From Gnetum montanum (taxonomy: Eukaryota; Streptophyta; Gnetopsida; Gnetales; Gnetaceae), in the NCBI GenBank assembly GCA_015680685.1, contig MNCI01030210.1, forward strand, positions 63,454-127,453: 64,000 nucleotides of DNA, given 5' to 3'. Positions 33,349 through 45,130 of the stretch are shown here, one piece after another; within the stretch, counting starts at the first letter, position 1, and each line of letters opens with the position of its first letter. The notes beneath the pieces are model-generated. The model saw only the letters and a list, made by a program, of their open reading frames with translations, was not told the origin of the DNA and made no database searches. A program made the translations under genes and the position numbers.

Positions 33349-34160
33349 GAGACCCTACTACTGTACAATCAAGGCAGGCCAAAGGAGGAGCTACTATAGC
33401 ATATGAATAGGGATGATATCTCACACTAACCTAGGATTATGTTCAGACCATCCATGAAGGGTCCATATTCACTATAGTGATCATGGAATTAAACTTTGGA
33501 CCTTTCACATAATTTTCTCTAGAGGTTGTTAGGTATCACCTCAAAGGATCCCCATTATAGCCTACCCTCTCTAAAAGTGGTGCCTAGTACTTAGGAAAAA
33601 TGTACCAATTTTGGCACAATAAAGAAGAAGGTACCACGGTTAACAATTGTGGTGTGGTTGTTGACTTCTCTATTCAATCCATTTTGGAAGTATTAAACCT
33701 TCCGAATATAGGGCCAAAAGTTTCTCAGAACCAACTGGACACATTCAGAACTCAGTGACTTAATAAACTGTTGACAAAGAATAAAAGGGTGGTGGAAGGA
33801 AAAGAGAAGGCTGACTAGGATGCTTCTATGGCACAAGCACAAACTTACGCATACACCAAGGCACTCAAGGCCTTACAAGAGGAGAAACTCCAAGCCATAC
33901 TTTGATGTCATCAAATTCTAAGACCTAGAGCGCAAGAAAAGTGAAGACACCTATGGAGGAGCCACAGCCACAAGGAACTACATGAGTTCCACCATTTTGT
34001 AATCATAGGATATTCTTTTGTGTTGTGTCTCAATTTTTTTCTGACTCCACATTGTGGCATGAATCCATTCTAGTCAGTCAATAATCCCATACCTATCCAC
34101 TATGTAATCAATGGAGCTTTTTCTCTCTATAACTCAAGGATGAGCTTTCATTCAGTCGTG
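33349..34160 (+). pseudogene. Degenerate coding relic, family unknown
   Basis: One frame from about 33600 stays nearly open for ~100 codons with only a few stops. It includes DFSIQSILEVLNLPNIGP and an Ala/Lys/Glu-rich helix (AQTYAYTKALKALQEEKL). It may be the rest of a gag-like gene into which A1 inserted (the other side being 590-714). No family was recognised. Confidence 0.35.
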
Positions 34161-34189
34161 GGCATATGATGAGTCATGAATTTTTTGGC

Positions 34190-34384
34190 TGTGATATCAT
34201 TGCCATGATATTGTAGTGGTTGTGATATTACTACCGTGATATCACAGCCATGATATCGCATGGGTTGCGATATTGCGTACGTGATACCACAGCCATGATA
34301 TCACATCAGCCGCGATATCATGTACGCGATATCATGGCCACAATATCGCATTAGCCACGATATTGCATATGCGATATCATGGCC
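34190..34384. repeat. GATATC-rich inverted-repeat cluster
   Basis: About 195 bp with seven exact GATATC palindromes and several GATATT/AATATC variants every 15-25 bp, separated by CATGG, CGTAC or GCATG-like short palindromes. It could fold into many alternative hairpins. Confidence 0.85.
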
Positions 34385-36100
34385 TGCTTCAATTTCTCTA
34401 AATAAGAGGCAGCTTTCCTTGTTCTAGCATCTAGTTCTTAGTTCCTTACCCAAACTCTTGCAGGTTTTCCTTCTTAGAGTTAGAATTATTTCCCAGTGTA
34501 TGCCTGCAGCGTGGTGATTGTAATTGTACGACACGCTTATTCGAGTGTGACGTACTTGGACATGCACATGATCAGAAATAAAGATCGAGATTACTTCATC
34601 ATTGTAGCATTCACTTAGTTTATTTATTTATTTATTTAATTGTTATTTACTACTTTCTTAGTTAATCTCTTTCACCCTTAAACTCCTATTAAACGTGGAA
34701 TTAGTATGACTTGATTATGAGCATTTAAGTGTGACTACTTGGTAACCTAGTAGCATACCTATAATCTACGCTTGGTAATCCTAGTAGTAGTCATGCATTA
34801 AGTCCAAGATGTGTACAGATAATCAAGGAACAGATGCTCATCGCACTTAGGCTAGTTTAGACTTCATTTCCTATTACTCATTAGTTTACTCAAGATTATT
34901 TTCCATTGCCTTCAAGAGTAGCATTATATTAGAAACCACATCATACACCTCACTTTGGACTAAACAATACGTGACAAAGATAATACTAGTCTAGGTGGGA
35001 AGACAACAAACTACGACCTAAGGCTAACTATCTAGGTGCCATAACTAGTCCGTTTGCGGAGTTTGACTAGATCACGTGTGTAACGCTCGTATTCGTCTGG
35101 TTAGGTGTAGGGGTACCTCGCCACTCATCACTAATATCATCTAGACAGCTAATTATTGTAAGGGTAGGTGGTTCATCCTTATGGATAGAATAATCAATGT
35201 CCATCCAACCTAAATGAAGAAGAATTCTCTCCTTCCACACCTTACAATTATCACCCTTTAATTTAGAAATATCACATTTAAAATTAGAGTAGCTTATAGG
35301 TTGTACAACTACNAAAATATCACATTTAAAATTAGAGTAGCTTATAGGTTGTACAACTACATAATTAAAGATGCTTATGTCACTAAATTTGAGGTTAAAA
35401 TATCATAAGACATGTTTACTAATGTAAATCATGAAAAATATGAATCAAATGACATAAAATTGCCTATAGGCTAAATTTTAATTCAAAAAAAATTCATATA
35501 TCCTTACGATGAAACTATTAAATTATATTCCTTTTCTTAACACCTGTGGGTAAATTAAGAAAAATAATTTAACATATCATCCTAATTAACCATATTAAAT
35601 ACAATAAAAATTCTTTTGGAATAAAATTTATTTTATTACATATGATTAATCACAATTATAATGTTTTCTACCATATGTGATCCAAAAGTTCTTAGTACAT
35701 AATTTTGCATAATTAAAGATGCTATGGCTACTCTCTAATTATACAAAATTATATAGATCACTGGTTATAATTCATATGCAAAAAATCATGCAGACATATA
35801 CAAAAATATCCATAAAATTAATAAATTACCAAATTCAACATGGCATAAACATAATTTTATCAAAATTTTGAACAACTTTATGGTATAAACATAATTCATT
35901 CAATTATTCTAGCCCAAGGTGCCTAGGTGGAGGCTAAAGTGCTAAAAGAAAACCCTATAGAATGATGCTAATTCATTAGCTAACATGAAAAACACCAAAA
36001 ATCATAATAACAATGATGAGTGTTGGATATGCAAGACAAAATGAAAAAAGCACATACATAATTCACAAATCTAGCTATGTACAAGAGGGAATAGACATCT
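34385..36100. other. AT-rich region, possible LTR end; no gene
   Basis: 34385-34640 looks like an LTR R-U5 segment (CTCTAAATAAGAGG, later AATAAAGAT). No partner LTR or primer site was found. 34640-36100 is AT-rich with no coding signal. An N at 35313 is flanked by duplicated 46-mers. Confidence 0.35.
35267..35360. other. Single-N gap with duplicated 46-bp flanks
   Basis: 35267-35312 and 35315-35360 are identical, with N at 35313 between them. This is an unmerged contig overlap, not a biological repeat. Confidence 0.85.
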
Positions 36101-36549
36101 ATTAGCCTAAAAAATTCTCAAGTTAAACCAAATTGTTATACAAAACCCAAAACTAAAGAAAGTGTACATGGAAAGCAAGAAATCTATGTTAACATTGCAA
36201 GCTATCATTTTGGTGCTCAACCTTTGAAAACATTTACATAATGATAGGCTATTGTAGGCCAACGATATAGACAGTAGATTGTCGCATGAAGACAAATTGT
36301 AGATAGCACAACTAGACCATCTTTTCAAAATAACAAAAGAAAATATCCTTATTGTCGTAGCAGTAATGGTTTCTATTTTCTAGATTTATGATGAACAAGA
36401 ATGCAAAAAAAATGTGAGAGTGAAATCTCTTTCACTAGGTAGAAACTAGAAGCAAGCGATCTTTCTCAAACTATCAAGCATGGAAATACTAGAAAAAACT
36501 ATTTCTAGATTGCACCATCATCAAAAATCACATCAAGATAGAGATCTAA

Positions 36550-36562
36550 TTCTTTGATACCA
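36550..36562 (-). other. Copia primer binding site (initiator Met-tRNA type)
   Basis: On the minus strand this reads TGGTATCAAAGAA, next to the LTR end at 36565. TGGTATCAGAGC is the usual plant Copia primer site for initiator Met tRNA. Confidence 0.75.
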
Positions 36563-36564
36563 AA

Positions 36565-37313
36565 TGTAAGAAATAATTGTGCAGAAAAACTAGATTGCAC
36601 AAGTAATGAAAGTACAGAATGTAGAAGCAAATGGAACTAACCTCTAGCCATTGATGCCTTCAATTAATCTTGTTTAGATTTTTCTTTCACACCGACGCTT
36701 TGCAACGATGGTGTATGCAACCTCCAAGAGTCTATAAAAGGGACTTAAACTAAAATCCTCCTATGATTCGTGATTCCTTTGTTCTCCCATCAAGAATGAA
36801 TTTATAGCCCACATGATTGGTTACCATAAGAGACCCAATGCCCATGTGTAAAAGACGCATTACCAAATATCGAGACCACATCAATGCGTTAACCAACTCA
36901 TGAAAATGTGTTAGTGTATATGGTGGCCACTTTTATGTATTAACTAACCCATAAAACGTGTTAGTTGACATGGTGGGCACTTTCATGCATTAACTAACCC
37001 ATAAAATGCATTAGTGGGCATGGTGGCCACTTTCATGCATTAACTAATGCATAAAGTGCGTTAGTGGGTAATGCATGTTACAATCTCCCACTTGGTCTCC
37101 ATATTTAATCAAGTCCAAAGTTCAAGAAATAAGTGCATGAATCATGGTGATAGTTTCTCTTAATGTGAATATTATCTTCCATGTATTACAATGCATTATT
37201 TCTCAAATGTAATTCCTTATATAGTAACTTAACTTTATAAATAAAACCAATGTTCATTCAATAAATTCAATATTTGCTATCTCTTAACAATTGGTTAGTT
37301 GAGGGTTCCAACA
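36565..37313 (-). mobile_element. Copia 5' LTR (partial element)
   Basis: 749 bp on the minus strand, from TGTTGGAACCC at 37313 to ...TTCTTACA at 36565, with TGT/ACA termini. It contains GTGGGAGATTGTAAC-type sequence frequent in plant Copia LTRs, here near 37081-37095 reversed. The internal part to the left has no recognisable gag or pol and no second LTR was found, so the element is truncated or extremely decayed. Confidence 0.7.
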
Positions 37314-39661
37314 GTGTTTAAGTTGTCAGAATTCAAGTCACATTTGGCATCTTCATGAAAGGGTTGGAGTCAACTAGTCATCAAATAATCAGTCAAATAG
37401 TCAATTATAGAGTCAAGACTTAAAATTTTAAAATAATTATAAATGTAGTTAAATATACAAAAATTTATATTCATGTAATAGAAAATTGAAGGTACTTGAT
37501 TAAAATGCAAGTTGTTAAACAAAACTCCACTCTAATAAGAAGTCTTCCTTTTCTTTTACTACATTATTTTTAAGAAGTCTTTCTTTGCTTTTACTACATA
37601 ATGTCAATAAAAGGATTTGATTGCATTCCATGTACATGCAGTACAAATCATAACTGAAAAGCATGAATTGAAATTAATGTTGTAGTGTCAAGCATCACTA
37701 AAAGATTGAATCTACTTCCAAACTTCAATTAACATTATCATGAGAAGTGAAAAAACAAGTAGTCAAAAAAAAGTAGCACTAAGGCTTAACATATCATTTC
37801 AATGTAGAAAATCTAGGAGTAATATTACAGTCTAACTAAAATTACAAGAATGACATGTTATTGATTACTAAAATTCAAAGTCCTAATTGGTGTTTATTTA
37901 AGAAGCATGGAAGTGAACATGGCTATTGTCTCAACACAATTTTATAGTAAGAAAATTCACAAAGACAATTCATAGCAATGACTAAAACTAATCAACTAGA
38001 ACAAAAATTTAATAAAGCTATTTAGGTTTCAAAATTTTGAAAAACCATACTTAATACAATAAATTCTTAGGAATACTGGTTAGATTATACTGATATTGGT
38101 TCTTAGTTTTGAATGCATGTTTGTCCAACTCTAGTAGGTTATTCTGTTGGAGTTTATGAATACTTGAATACATCTACTTTCAAGATTCCGAACTTATTAA
38201 AAGCAAAACATAAGATTGTGTATTATTTAGCTTTAATACTTTTTTTTTCTTTGCTGTTGTAGTTATATTTTTATGGAGGAACTAGGACCTAATAGAACCA
38301 TGGACCAAAGCAAAACTAAGAGTTTGCATTCAATTGAAGTGATCCATGATATCTTACGCTGTTGAACTCATATCATAGCTGTGTGCATTTCATATCCGCA
38401 TTTACATCCATTAAAATTCATGCACGCGGGCAAGACAAAGAGTGGGCACCTCAATTGCATAGAGTCGTTGCAAAAATTGTGGTCGCTCTAAATGGGTGCG
38501 GTCTTTTGTGGTCGCTCTAAATGGGTGCGGTCTTTTCTCACTATTGGGATGAAGCACCTGATCAGCACTTAATAGCTGCTGATTCAATCATTGGTTCCAG
38601 CTATAAACCTAAGAATGACAAAAACATTTGAAGACAACACAGAAATACAGATGTCTCAAACTTTCAGATGATAGCAGTTATACCTCAATTTTTTTACAAG
38701 TTAAAACTGGGCACATTGACATAATGAAAAAATTTGGGAAAGTTGAACAATAGAGAGGTGGGGGTACTTACCATAGGAAATAACTAGTTTCATAATCATT
38801 CACAACCACTTCAACCTATTATTATTTTATGAATTTTAGTGCTGCAGCATTAATGCAAAAATTATTAAGTCTAAGATATGAAAAGGATGTCTCAGCTCCA
38901 ATAGAAACTCCAAACTCTGCAAGGTTCACAGAAGCACACTACATAAGAAGAAACATTCTTAATCTTCATGTGCAACAGCACATTCTTCTCTTTATAAAGC
39001 CATAAACAAAAAAACATATTGTTGTTGGCAATTTTTTCTTCTATATTTAGCTTTTCTTTTCAATTTTTTCTTCCATTTCTAACTTTTCTTTGCAAAACTG
39101 CTGCTAACTGGAATTGAGGTGACAGATACACTTCCTCGTTCATTCTCTGTGGATTTTCTATAACATTTGTGCTTGAGTTTGAACAGAAATGATTTTGGCT
39201 GATTCTTTGTTTCATTCTTGATTAATGGCGTTTAGATTTAGAGAGTAACGGTAATGCTTTACTTTCTGGGGTGTTGCACTGATCAACATTCAATGTATGT
39301 TTGTGTTGTGTAACAACAATTTTTTATTCTTGCGGCAGAGACAACCAACCCCATTTCGTTGATGCATGCCATATTGCCGCTTTGATTATTTGACTTAATA
39401 ATAATTTCTTTTACTGTTTATGCTCTATTGCTTCTTTGCTGAAGACTAAATTACTTAAAAAACAATTTTTTGTTCCCTATATTACCTAGGGTTAAGGTTT
39501 ATGATTAATTTTTTACTGGGTGTCAGTACCCCTACTGTTACCCGTAATAACCGGCAGGCACCTGTTTGTTTTAAGAATATATCCATCCTATATAGATATT
39601 GTTCAACCTTCCCCAGAATTCAGCTTACATAGAAATGTTAACCTGATTTCATTTTTCGCAG
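37314..39661. other. AT-rich region without recognised genes
   Basis: No coding region or RNA gene was identified. A 29-bp tandem repeat occurs at 38479-38536. It may be old intergenic or intron sequence upstream of the exon-like ORF at 39662. Confidence 0.4.
38479..38536 (+). repeat. 29-bp exact tandem duplication
   Basis: Two identical copies of GTGGTCGCTCTAAATGGGTG plus CGGTCTTTT, at 38479-38507 and 38508-38536. Confidence 0.95.
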
Positions 39662-39802
39662 CATTTCAACATCAGTGGAAGATATCTCCACCTCACTGAG
39701 AGAATGTTTCACCGAATAGTAAGGAATAAATTCAAAACCTGGACAGACATGGAGCTTTTTAAGTCAACGTATCGCTTATTTAGTGAAAAGATAGATGTTT
39801 AA
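39662..39802 (+). pseudogene. Orphan terminal-exon-like ORF
   Basis: A 47-codon frame without stops follows a strong 3' splice site (TTTCATTTTTCGCAG, AG at 39660-39661) and ends at TAA 39800. The peptide is rich in Arg, Phe and Lys (YLHLTERMFHRIVRNKF, then TWTDMELFKSTYRLF), unlike the retrotransposon proteins. It could be the last exon of a captured or decayed host gene, or chance. I do not recognise the family. Confidence 0.3.
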
Positions 39803-39930
39803 ATTCGTCCGAAAATGTTTTTATACTTAATATGTTATGTTAGAAGGTAAGGGTGATGTGGAAACCTACAATAATTTGACTATAAGTACACCCTAAAATA
39901 TTATAGAGGAATATAAGAATCCTTGAAGTG

Positions 39931-39994
39931 TGATTTGAATGAGCAACCTCTTGTCTAAGAAGACAATGAACTAACCACTTGAGCCACATATCCT
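39931..39994 (-). repeat. tRNA-like sequence, probable SINE head
   Basis: On the minus strand a segment beginning GGATATGTGGCTCAAGTGGT contains an A-box-like TGGCTCAAGTGG. About 40 nt later a degenerate B box, CATTCAAATCA, matches GGTTCRANTCC at about seven of eleven positions. The acceptor and anticodon arms do not form a good tRNA, so a SINE head or tRNA pseudogene is likelier than a working tRNA. Confidence 0.5.
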
Positions 39995-40263
39995 TAGCAA
40001 TATATTTATTCTTAATATTTCATTCAAATAATAATAAACGTAGCAATAAAATCTCAAGAGAAATAATTCAAACATTTTACCAACATGGATATTAAATTTG
40101 AATTAATAAGAACCTAACCAAAAAATGATTATGAAAAAAATAACATGAAGAATGGCAAAAAGTTAAACAAGCTCGTGCTAAAGATAAAATTTCTTAATTA
40201 AATTCTAAATATGTTGCAATTATCAAGGAGAGGCCAAATGTCCCAAAATAGGATTTTTTTTTT

Positions 40264-40850
40264 ATTATATGTGGTTTCCTTAATGTTGAAGGTTCATTAG
40301 CTAATCAAGTTGTTGCTTTAGATACTGGTCATTTCTTTAGTAATTTTGAACTATTTATTTTTGCTAAAATTTTGAAAGAAGAAAATTCTCTAGCTACATT
40401 TATTCTAGACCTACGTATTGTTTTGTAGGTCAAAGTTCAAGGCATTTTAGAGGTCCATTATATTACTTTTTATAATTTTGGTTTGAGGGATTCTTCTATT
40501 TAGAATTTTGCTAATCTTTCATAAGATCATCCTTTTTTGGACTTAAGTCAAGATATTACAAAATTCTCCATGCAGGGTAAAGTTCTTCTTTGTAGGGATT
40601 TTAATGCTTATGTTTGATAAAATCAAATCTAAAGTCTCATTTAGAATCCTCATTTAAAGTTTGATGATGAGATCTTTTTAGTTCACAAAAGATCATTCAT
40701 CGATCATATTACAAATTAGAGGGGTATTCATTTCTTAGAATGGGGCTATTGCTTTGATTTTTTAATCCTTAATGGTGTGCCAGCAACATTGTTCTTTTAC
40801 AACATTACAAGAACACTCCATGGATTAGATGTTAAGTAATATCAATATAA
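40264..40850 (+). pseudogene. LINE endonuclease relic
   Basis: One frame with about ten stops carries features of a plant L1-type endonuclease: GKVLLCRDFNAYV at 40580-40615 (GDFNA motif, G changed to R), then DEIFLVHKRSFIDHITN and GIHFLEWGYCFDFLILNG (ILNG motif). No RT domain follows. It is an old fragment. Confidence 0.55.
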
Positions 40851-41440
40851 CCCTTGATAAATCAACGATGATGACACAAAGGGATACAAAATTCCAATCA
40901 AATATAAACTTAGCTTACCATCCATGAACTAGGAATGGTAGGGAGAATGATAAGAAATGATAAGTTTAAATAATAGAATTAATAATGTCTAACCGAGGCA
41001 AATAAAAAGTAAGTATAGGAATTATGCTTATGATACCTTAAAATAAAATGTACATGATAAATAAGAGGACTAATATGAGGAAATGGGTTTTGATGTTCTC
41101 TTCCCAGTAATTACTATGCTTAATTAATAAAATATGAAGTTCGCCTCTTATGGAGGGCCAAAATTATAAAAAATGATGAAAATATATGGGAGATAAAACT
41201 AAAAATTGAGGCTCAACTTATAAGCAAACTAAGGCTTTTGATGATGAAAATTGGCCTTTAGTAGATGTAGATATGGATGGGAAAGTTGTAGATATCATCT
41301 AGAATTGATTCAGAGTCAAAATGGGGTCATTTTGGTGAACTATTTAGCAAGTGACATTGGAGTTGAAAAAAACTAATACTAGTGTAGGTGACTCAAGCTT
41401 GGGGATGTGCTAGGTAGCTGCATTGGCTGGGCTTGTGTTG
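40851..41440. other. AT-rich region without recognised genes
   Basis: No feature identified. This is the junction between the LINE relic and C-prime. Confidence 0.4.
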
Positions 41441-41654
41441 GTTGCATAACATAGGATTGAAATGTTGCTTGTAGAGTTTGCCAATTTAACATCATTGCAG
41501 ATGGTCATTGCTAGTTTAACATCATAGTGGATAGGTTTAGTTGACACAATGGCTAAGTGATGGGCACAATGTTCGAGGTAAGCCACACATGAGTGGATTG
41601 GATAGATGTTGTGGGCACTAATGAGACAAGTAGGACGTAGGATTTCTGAGTCAC

Positions 41655-42170
41655 CTAGGATTTGGAGGCGGCCCCTGCATAAGCATAGGGTTGGGCAAAT
41701 GCAATGGTTGTTTGCAAGGAAGGCTGAATTGGCATGGTCACCATCTTGGAGAGGATGGGTGGACTAAATCGAGGAGGGGTCATACTAGAAAGTAATTGTT
41801 GGAAGATGGTGTAGAGGGGGCTCTTGTGTTCAAAGTAGGCCTTGAACTCATCTTCTTCCTCCTGTGAGATTTCCTCGTAGGTTGTTCCTGCATCATGCTT
41901 GTTTGCATGAATGAGTTGGGACAATAGCTAGTGGAAGGACTCTGTGTGGGATTATGTCGAACAAGGAGGGGTTGTACTCCTGCCCATCCCAGTGGACTTG
42001 TTTGTAGTCCTATTTTGCCTCCAATTCAAGGCAATCCATTGGTAAGGATTTTGGTACAAACAAAATTGTATTATTTATGGCTCAGTGTAACATGCTTTGG
42101 ATGGATCATGATGTCAAATTTGTTAGATATTGATGTGGAAAGTTGATCTTGATTCATGTTCATAGATCAA
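41655..42170 (-). pseudogene. C-prime gag N-terminal fragment
   Basis: The part at 42130-41935 aligns with the gag N-terminus of B and A (LELEAK-DYKQVHWDGQEYNP against EREAKQDYELIHKGGHEF). The ORF 41924-41655 continues with an acidic segment (EEISQEEEDEFKAYFEHKS) and a Pro/Thr/Met-rich spacer. It stops where the internal deletion begins. Confidence 0.6.
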
Positions 42171-42229
42171 GTTATGAGAGTTGTTGTTTGCAAAAAATAG
42201 TTAACTTTGAAAATTTTAGAAAAATGACT

Positions 42230-42470
42230 AAGTCTGCTGATAGCAAAAAAATGGCTAAGTATAAAAATGTAGAAAAATGGTTAAGTGTAAAAATGTAGAA
42301 AAATGGCTAAGTATGAAAACTGTAAAAAATTTACTAAGTGTAAAATTGTAGAAAATTTGACTAAGTATGAAAATGTAGAAAAATGCTAAGCATGAAAATG
42401 CAGAAAAATGCTAAGTATGAAAATGCAGAAAAAATGCTAACTATGAAAGCTACTAAAAATGGCTAACTCT
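42230..42470. repeat. Leader tandem repeats in C-prime
   Basis: About ten degenerate copies of a 20-26-bp unit like GAAAAATGGCTAAGTATGAA, between PBS and gag. Confidence 0.75.
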
Positions 42471-42663
42471 AATGCTACACTCACTACACTAGAGCCAACC
42501 ACTCTCTCCTAAGTGCCTAGAATTTTGGTTAAGTGCCAAAGATATGCTTTGGCTTCTATCCAATGAGGTTCCAGGGGAATTGATGATGGGGTCTAATATA
42601 CACCAACCAATGGTGGAGAGAGCACGTGGGACAAGAATCAAAAAATGCATAAGGAAATGCTGA

Positions 42664-42682
42664 GGCCCTCCTTCTAGCACCA
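42664..42682 (-). other. C-prime primer binding site
   Basis: On the minus strand: TGGTGCTAGAAGGAGGGCC, identical to the B site. Confidence 0.82.
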
Positions 42683-42687
42683 AAAAC

Positions 42688-44161
42688 TATAACAACCAAA
42701 AATCTCAGTGGCTGGAATCAATGAGGGGTAAATGGATGCATAGCCTTAACCTTGCCTCTACATGAGGGCCTTGTTGGAAAATAGAGGCAAAGCATCCTAA
42801 ATAGTCTTGTTGATTGAATAGGGACTTTGCTAGTTGCAATTGGGATGATGGCTGCAACCGGGGGTGGTGTGGTTAGCCAAAATGCAAATGCAAATAACGT
42901 GAAATGATGCTAGGTGTCAAAGCAGTGTTTTGCAGTGCTAAGTATAAAGTTTAGCCATGGAATGGAGGTGAGCATAGCCAAGGGTTTCAACTGAAACAAG
43001 GATATCAACCTATGCAGACTACGACCTGAGCATAATACAACATGAAAATGCATGAAAAAGTGCAAAAAGATGCAAGAAAAATGCAATTAAATGCTAGAAA
43101 TGGTAGAGATAAGTGAAACACTTCCCCAAATGGAAGCGTAATTAACTCCAAAAATGTCTTAGAAGGTACATAGTATACAATAGCTATAGTGGAAGTGCAG
43201 CCATAGTCTTGGTGGTGTTGGCCCATGCAGTGATGAACCATGCTTGCCAGGTTGGCTACTATAGTGTACCATGTGATGTTCTATAGGGCTGCAATGGGGC
43301 TATAGTGGGTTATGATGTGCAACTCTACCTCTTTGCCAGTGCATCTGGGTCTCATTAGCCCAAGGATTCTCAATGCCAAATGCCAAATGCTAAGTGCCAA
43401 ATGAAAGTGCCAACTACCAATCGATGAAAAATGTAAGCCCCCCTAAAACATTGGGGCACAGGGGTATTTATAGGGCTATGGCTAACCCAAAATGCAAATT
43501 GGACACTACCTAATAGTGCAGTAGGTGGGACTACGAGAAAGATTTAGAAAATTTTCTAAGTCTAGAGGTGATTAGAAAAAGTTCAAAATTTTTTCTAACT
43601 TTGGCTACTATGCTTACCCCATGTTATGTGTTGGACATAGGATGCTACCCAAGAACAAGGTGTAGCATAGACACTTAGAAGAATCTAGTAAAAATTGTAG
43701 TCTTTGTTCTTGCTATGCTTTGGAGTGTAGCAAGAGGGGTAGCCTTAGTACTTGGAAAATCTACCAAATGCCTCTTCCATGTTGCGCTAGCTTGACACTT
43801 TGACAAAACTGGCCACTAAGGTGCTAGCTATGCTCTAAAGTGTAGTAGGGGAAATGGGAGTGTAGCATAACACTTAGAAAATTTTTTTCAACTTTTGTCA
43901 TCATTCTAACACTTAGCCAAAATTGCAAAAAATTGGCCGTTGAAGCTAACTACACTCTATTGCAATGGAGAGCATGGTCCTAGCACTTAGACAGATTTGT
44001 AGAAAGTTCCATTGTTATGACACTTAGAAAATTTTTGCAAATCTAGTAGTTGGAGCTAACTACACTTAACACTTAGAAAAATTTGGGCAAAGTGCCCTAG
44101 TTTTGAAACTTAGCCAAATTTGCAGTTGAGACACCAAGATCCAAAATTTTATGATATCTCA
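42688..44161 (-). repeat. C-prime 5' LTR
   Basis: 1,474 bp, from TGAGATATC at 44161 to ...GGTTGTTATA at 42688, next to the PBS. The TATA segment is at 43465-43472 (minus strand). The 3' half has many ACTTAGAAAATTT-type short repeats. Confidence 0.75.
43465..43472 (-). promoter_or_regulatory. TATA box in C-prime LTR
   Basis: On the minus strand: CCCTATAAATACCCC. Confidence 0.55.
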
Positions 44162-44174
44162 CCTGCATGATAAG

Positions 44175-45130
44175 GCAAGTTGCCCTAAGGCCAAACTTTG
44201 AGTGCAAGAATCACTCAAAGTATACATTGTTGCCCACTAAACCATCAAAATTGTTAGGTTACCTACTTAGTTTTAGGTGCACTAGTATAAGAAAATGTCT
44301 AAAGATGCTCACAAGCATCATGATCACTACTATTAGCTCCTCAAAAATCCATTAGTAGCTATACCAGATGAGCCTTCAATCCCAAAACACTTCAAGTTTT
44401 ATCATTTTTGCCATTATCATCAATTGCTTGGCCATGACATGGAATTCTACATGGCCTTATAGGATGACATACAAAGCATGATTGACCAAGGCCAACTGAT
44501 TCTTGATTTGACCAACCTAGTTCGACCAAAAAATCAATTAATGAAGGTCTACAAAGACCCTCTCAATGTAAGTGGTGTAGGCTATGTCATTAATGCCATT
44601 AGCATTGATGACAACATAGGATCAGCATGAGAGCCATTTATGGTTCATATGCTCTCTAACAACATTAGGTCCTCTTCAACATCAACTAGTCCAAGGACCT
44701 CATTTATCATTAGAGAACCTCCTTAGGCACCCATAACATCCTTTGTGGTTAGGAAACCATAGCACATTGCAACAACTACAACCAAAACACCCTTTGTCAT
44801 TAAGGTGCCATGACATGTAGGCCCTTTGCTAAGTCTAGTGGTGGGCACTGCAATAGGCCCTGCTTGCACAAGGCCTCATCCAGCATACAACACCAAGTAG
44901 TTGAGGTGGCAGCCCAGGAGGCCAAATGAGCTCCTTGTTGATCAAATGATGAGGGAATGCATGGCATTAGATCCACCTAAGCCTATCCCCTTGTCTATTA
45001 TTCCTATGGCCATATCAGTCAAAGCCGCTATCACAAGTGATCAATAATCAAGCATTGAAGCTCACAGGCAAGAAAAACAAAACAAGCCTAAATCTCCTCT
45101 CCAAGAGATTTGTCTTTTGGGCCACATGAA
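44175..45130 (+). pseudogene. C gag C-terminal part
   Basis: It begins at LRPNFECKNHSKYTLLP. The nucleocapsid motif CHYHQLLGHDMEFYMAL (44408-44460) has lost its last Cys. DDIQSMIDQGQLIL and a Pro-rich linker with repeated PFVI/SFVV blocks follow. Many stops. Confidence 0.68.

Larger units (their letters stand above)
41440..44161 (-). mobile_element. C-prime: internally deleted Tat element, 5' part
   Basis: On the minus strand: LTR 44161-42688, PBS 42682-42664, leader repeats, gag N-terminal part, then at 41560-41450 repeats of the post-integrase type (TAAATTGGC, GATGTTAAACTAGC). Most of gag and all of pol are missing, and no 3' LTR was found. The LTR starts TGAGATATCATAAAATTTTG, like the A2 LTR start, so it is a diverged relative of family A. 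Confidence 0.65.

Noticed and set aside
39931-39994. Functional tRNA gene
   Set aside because: The acceptor and anticodon stems do not pair acceptably and the B box is degenerate.
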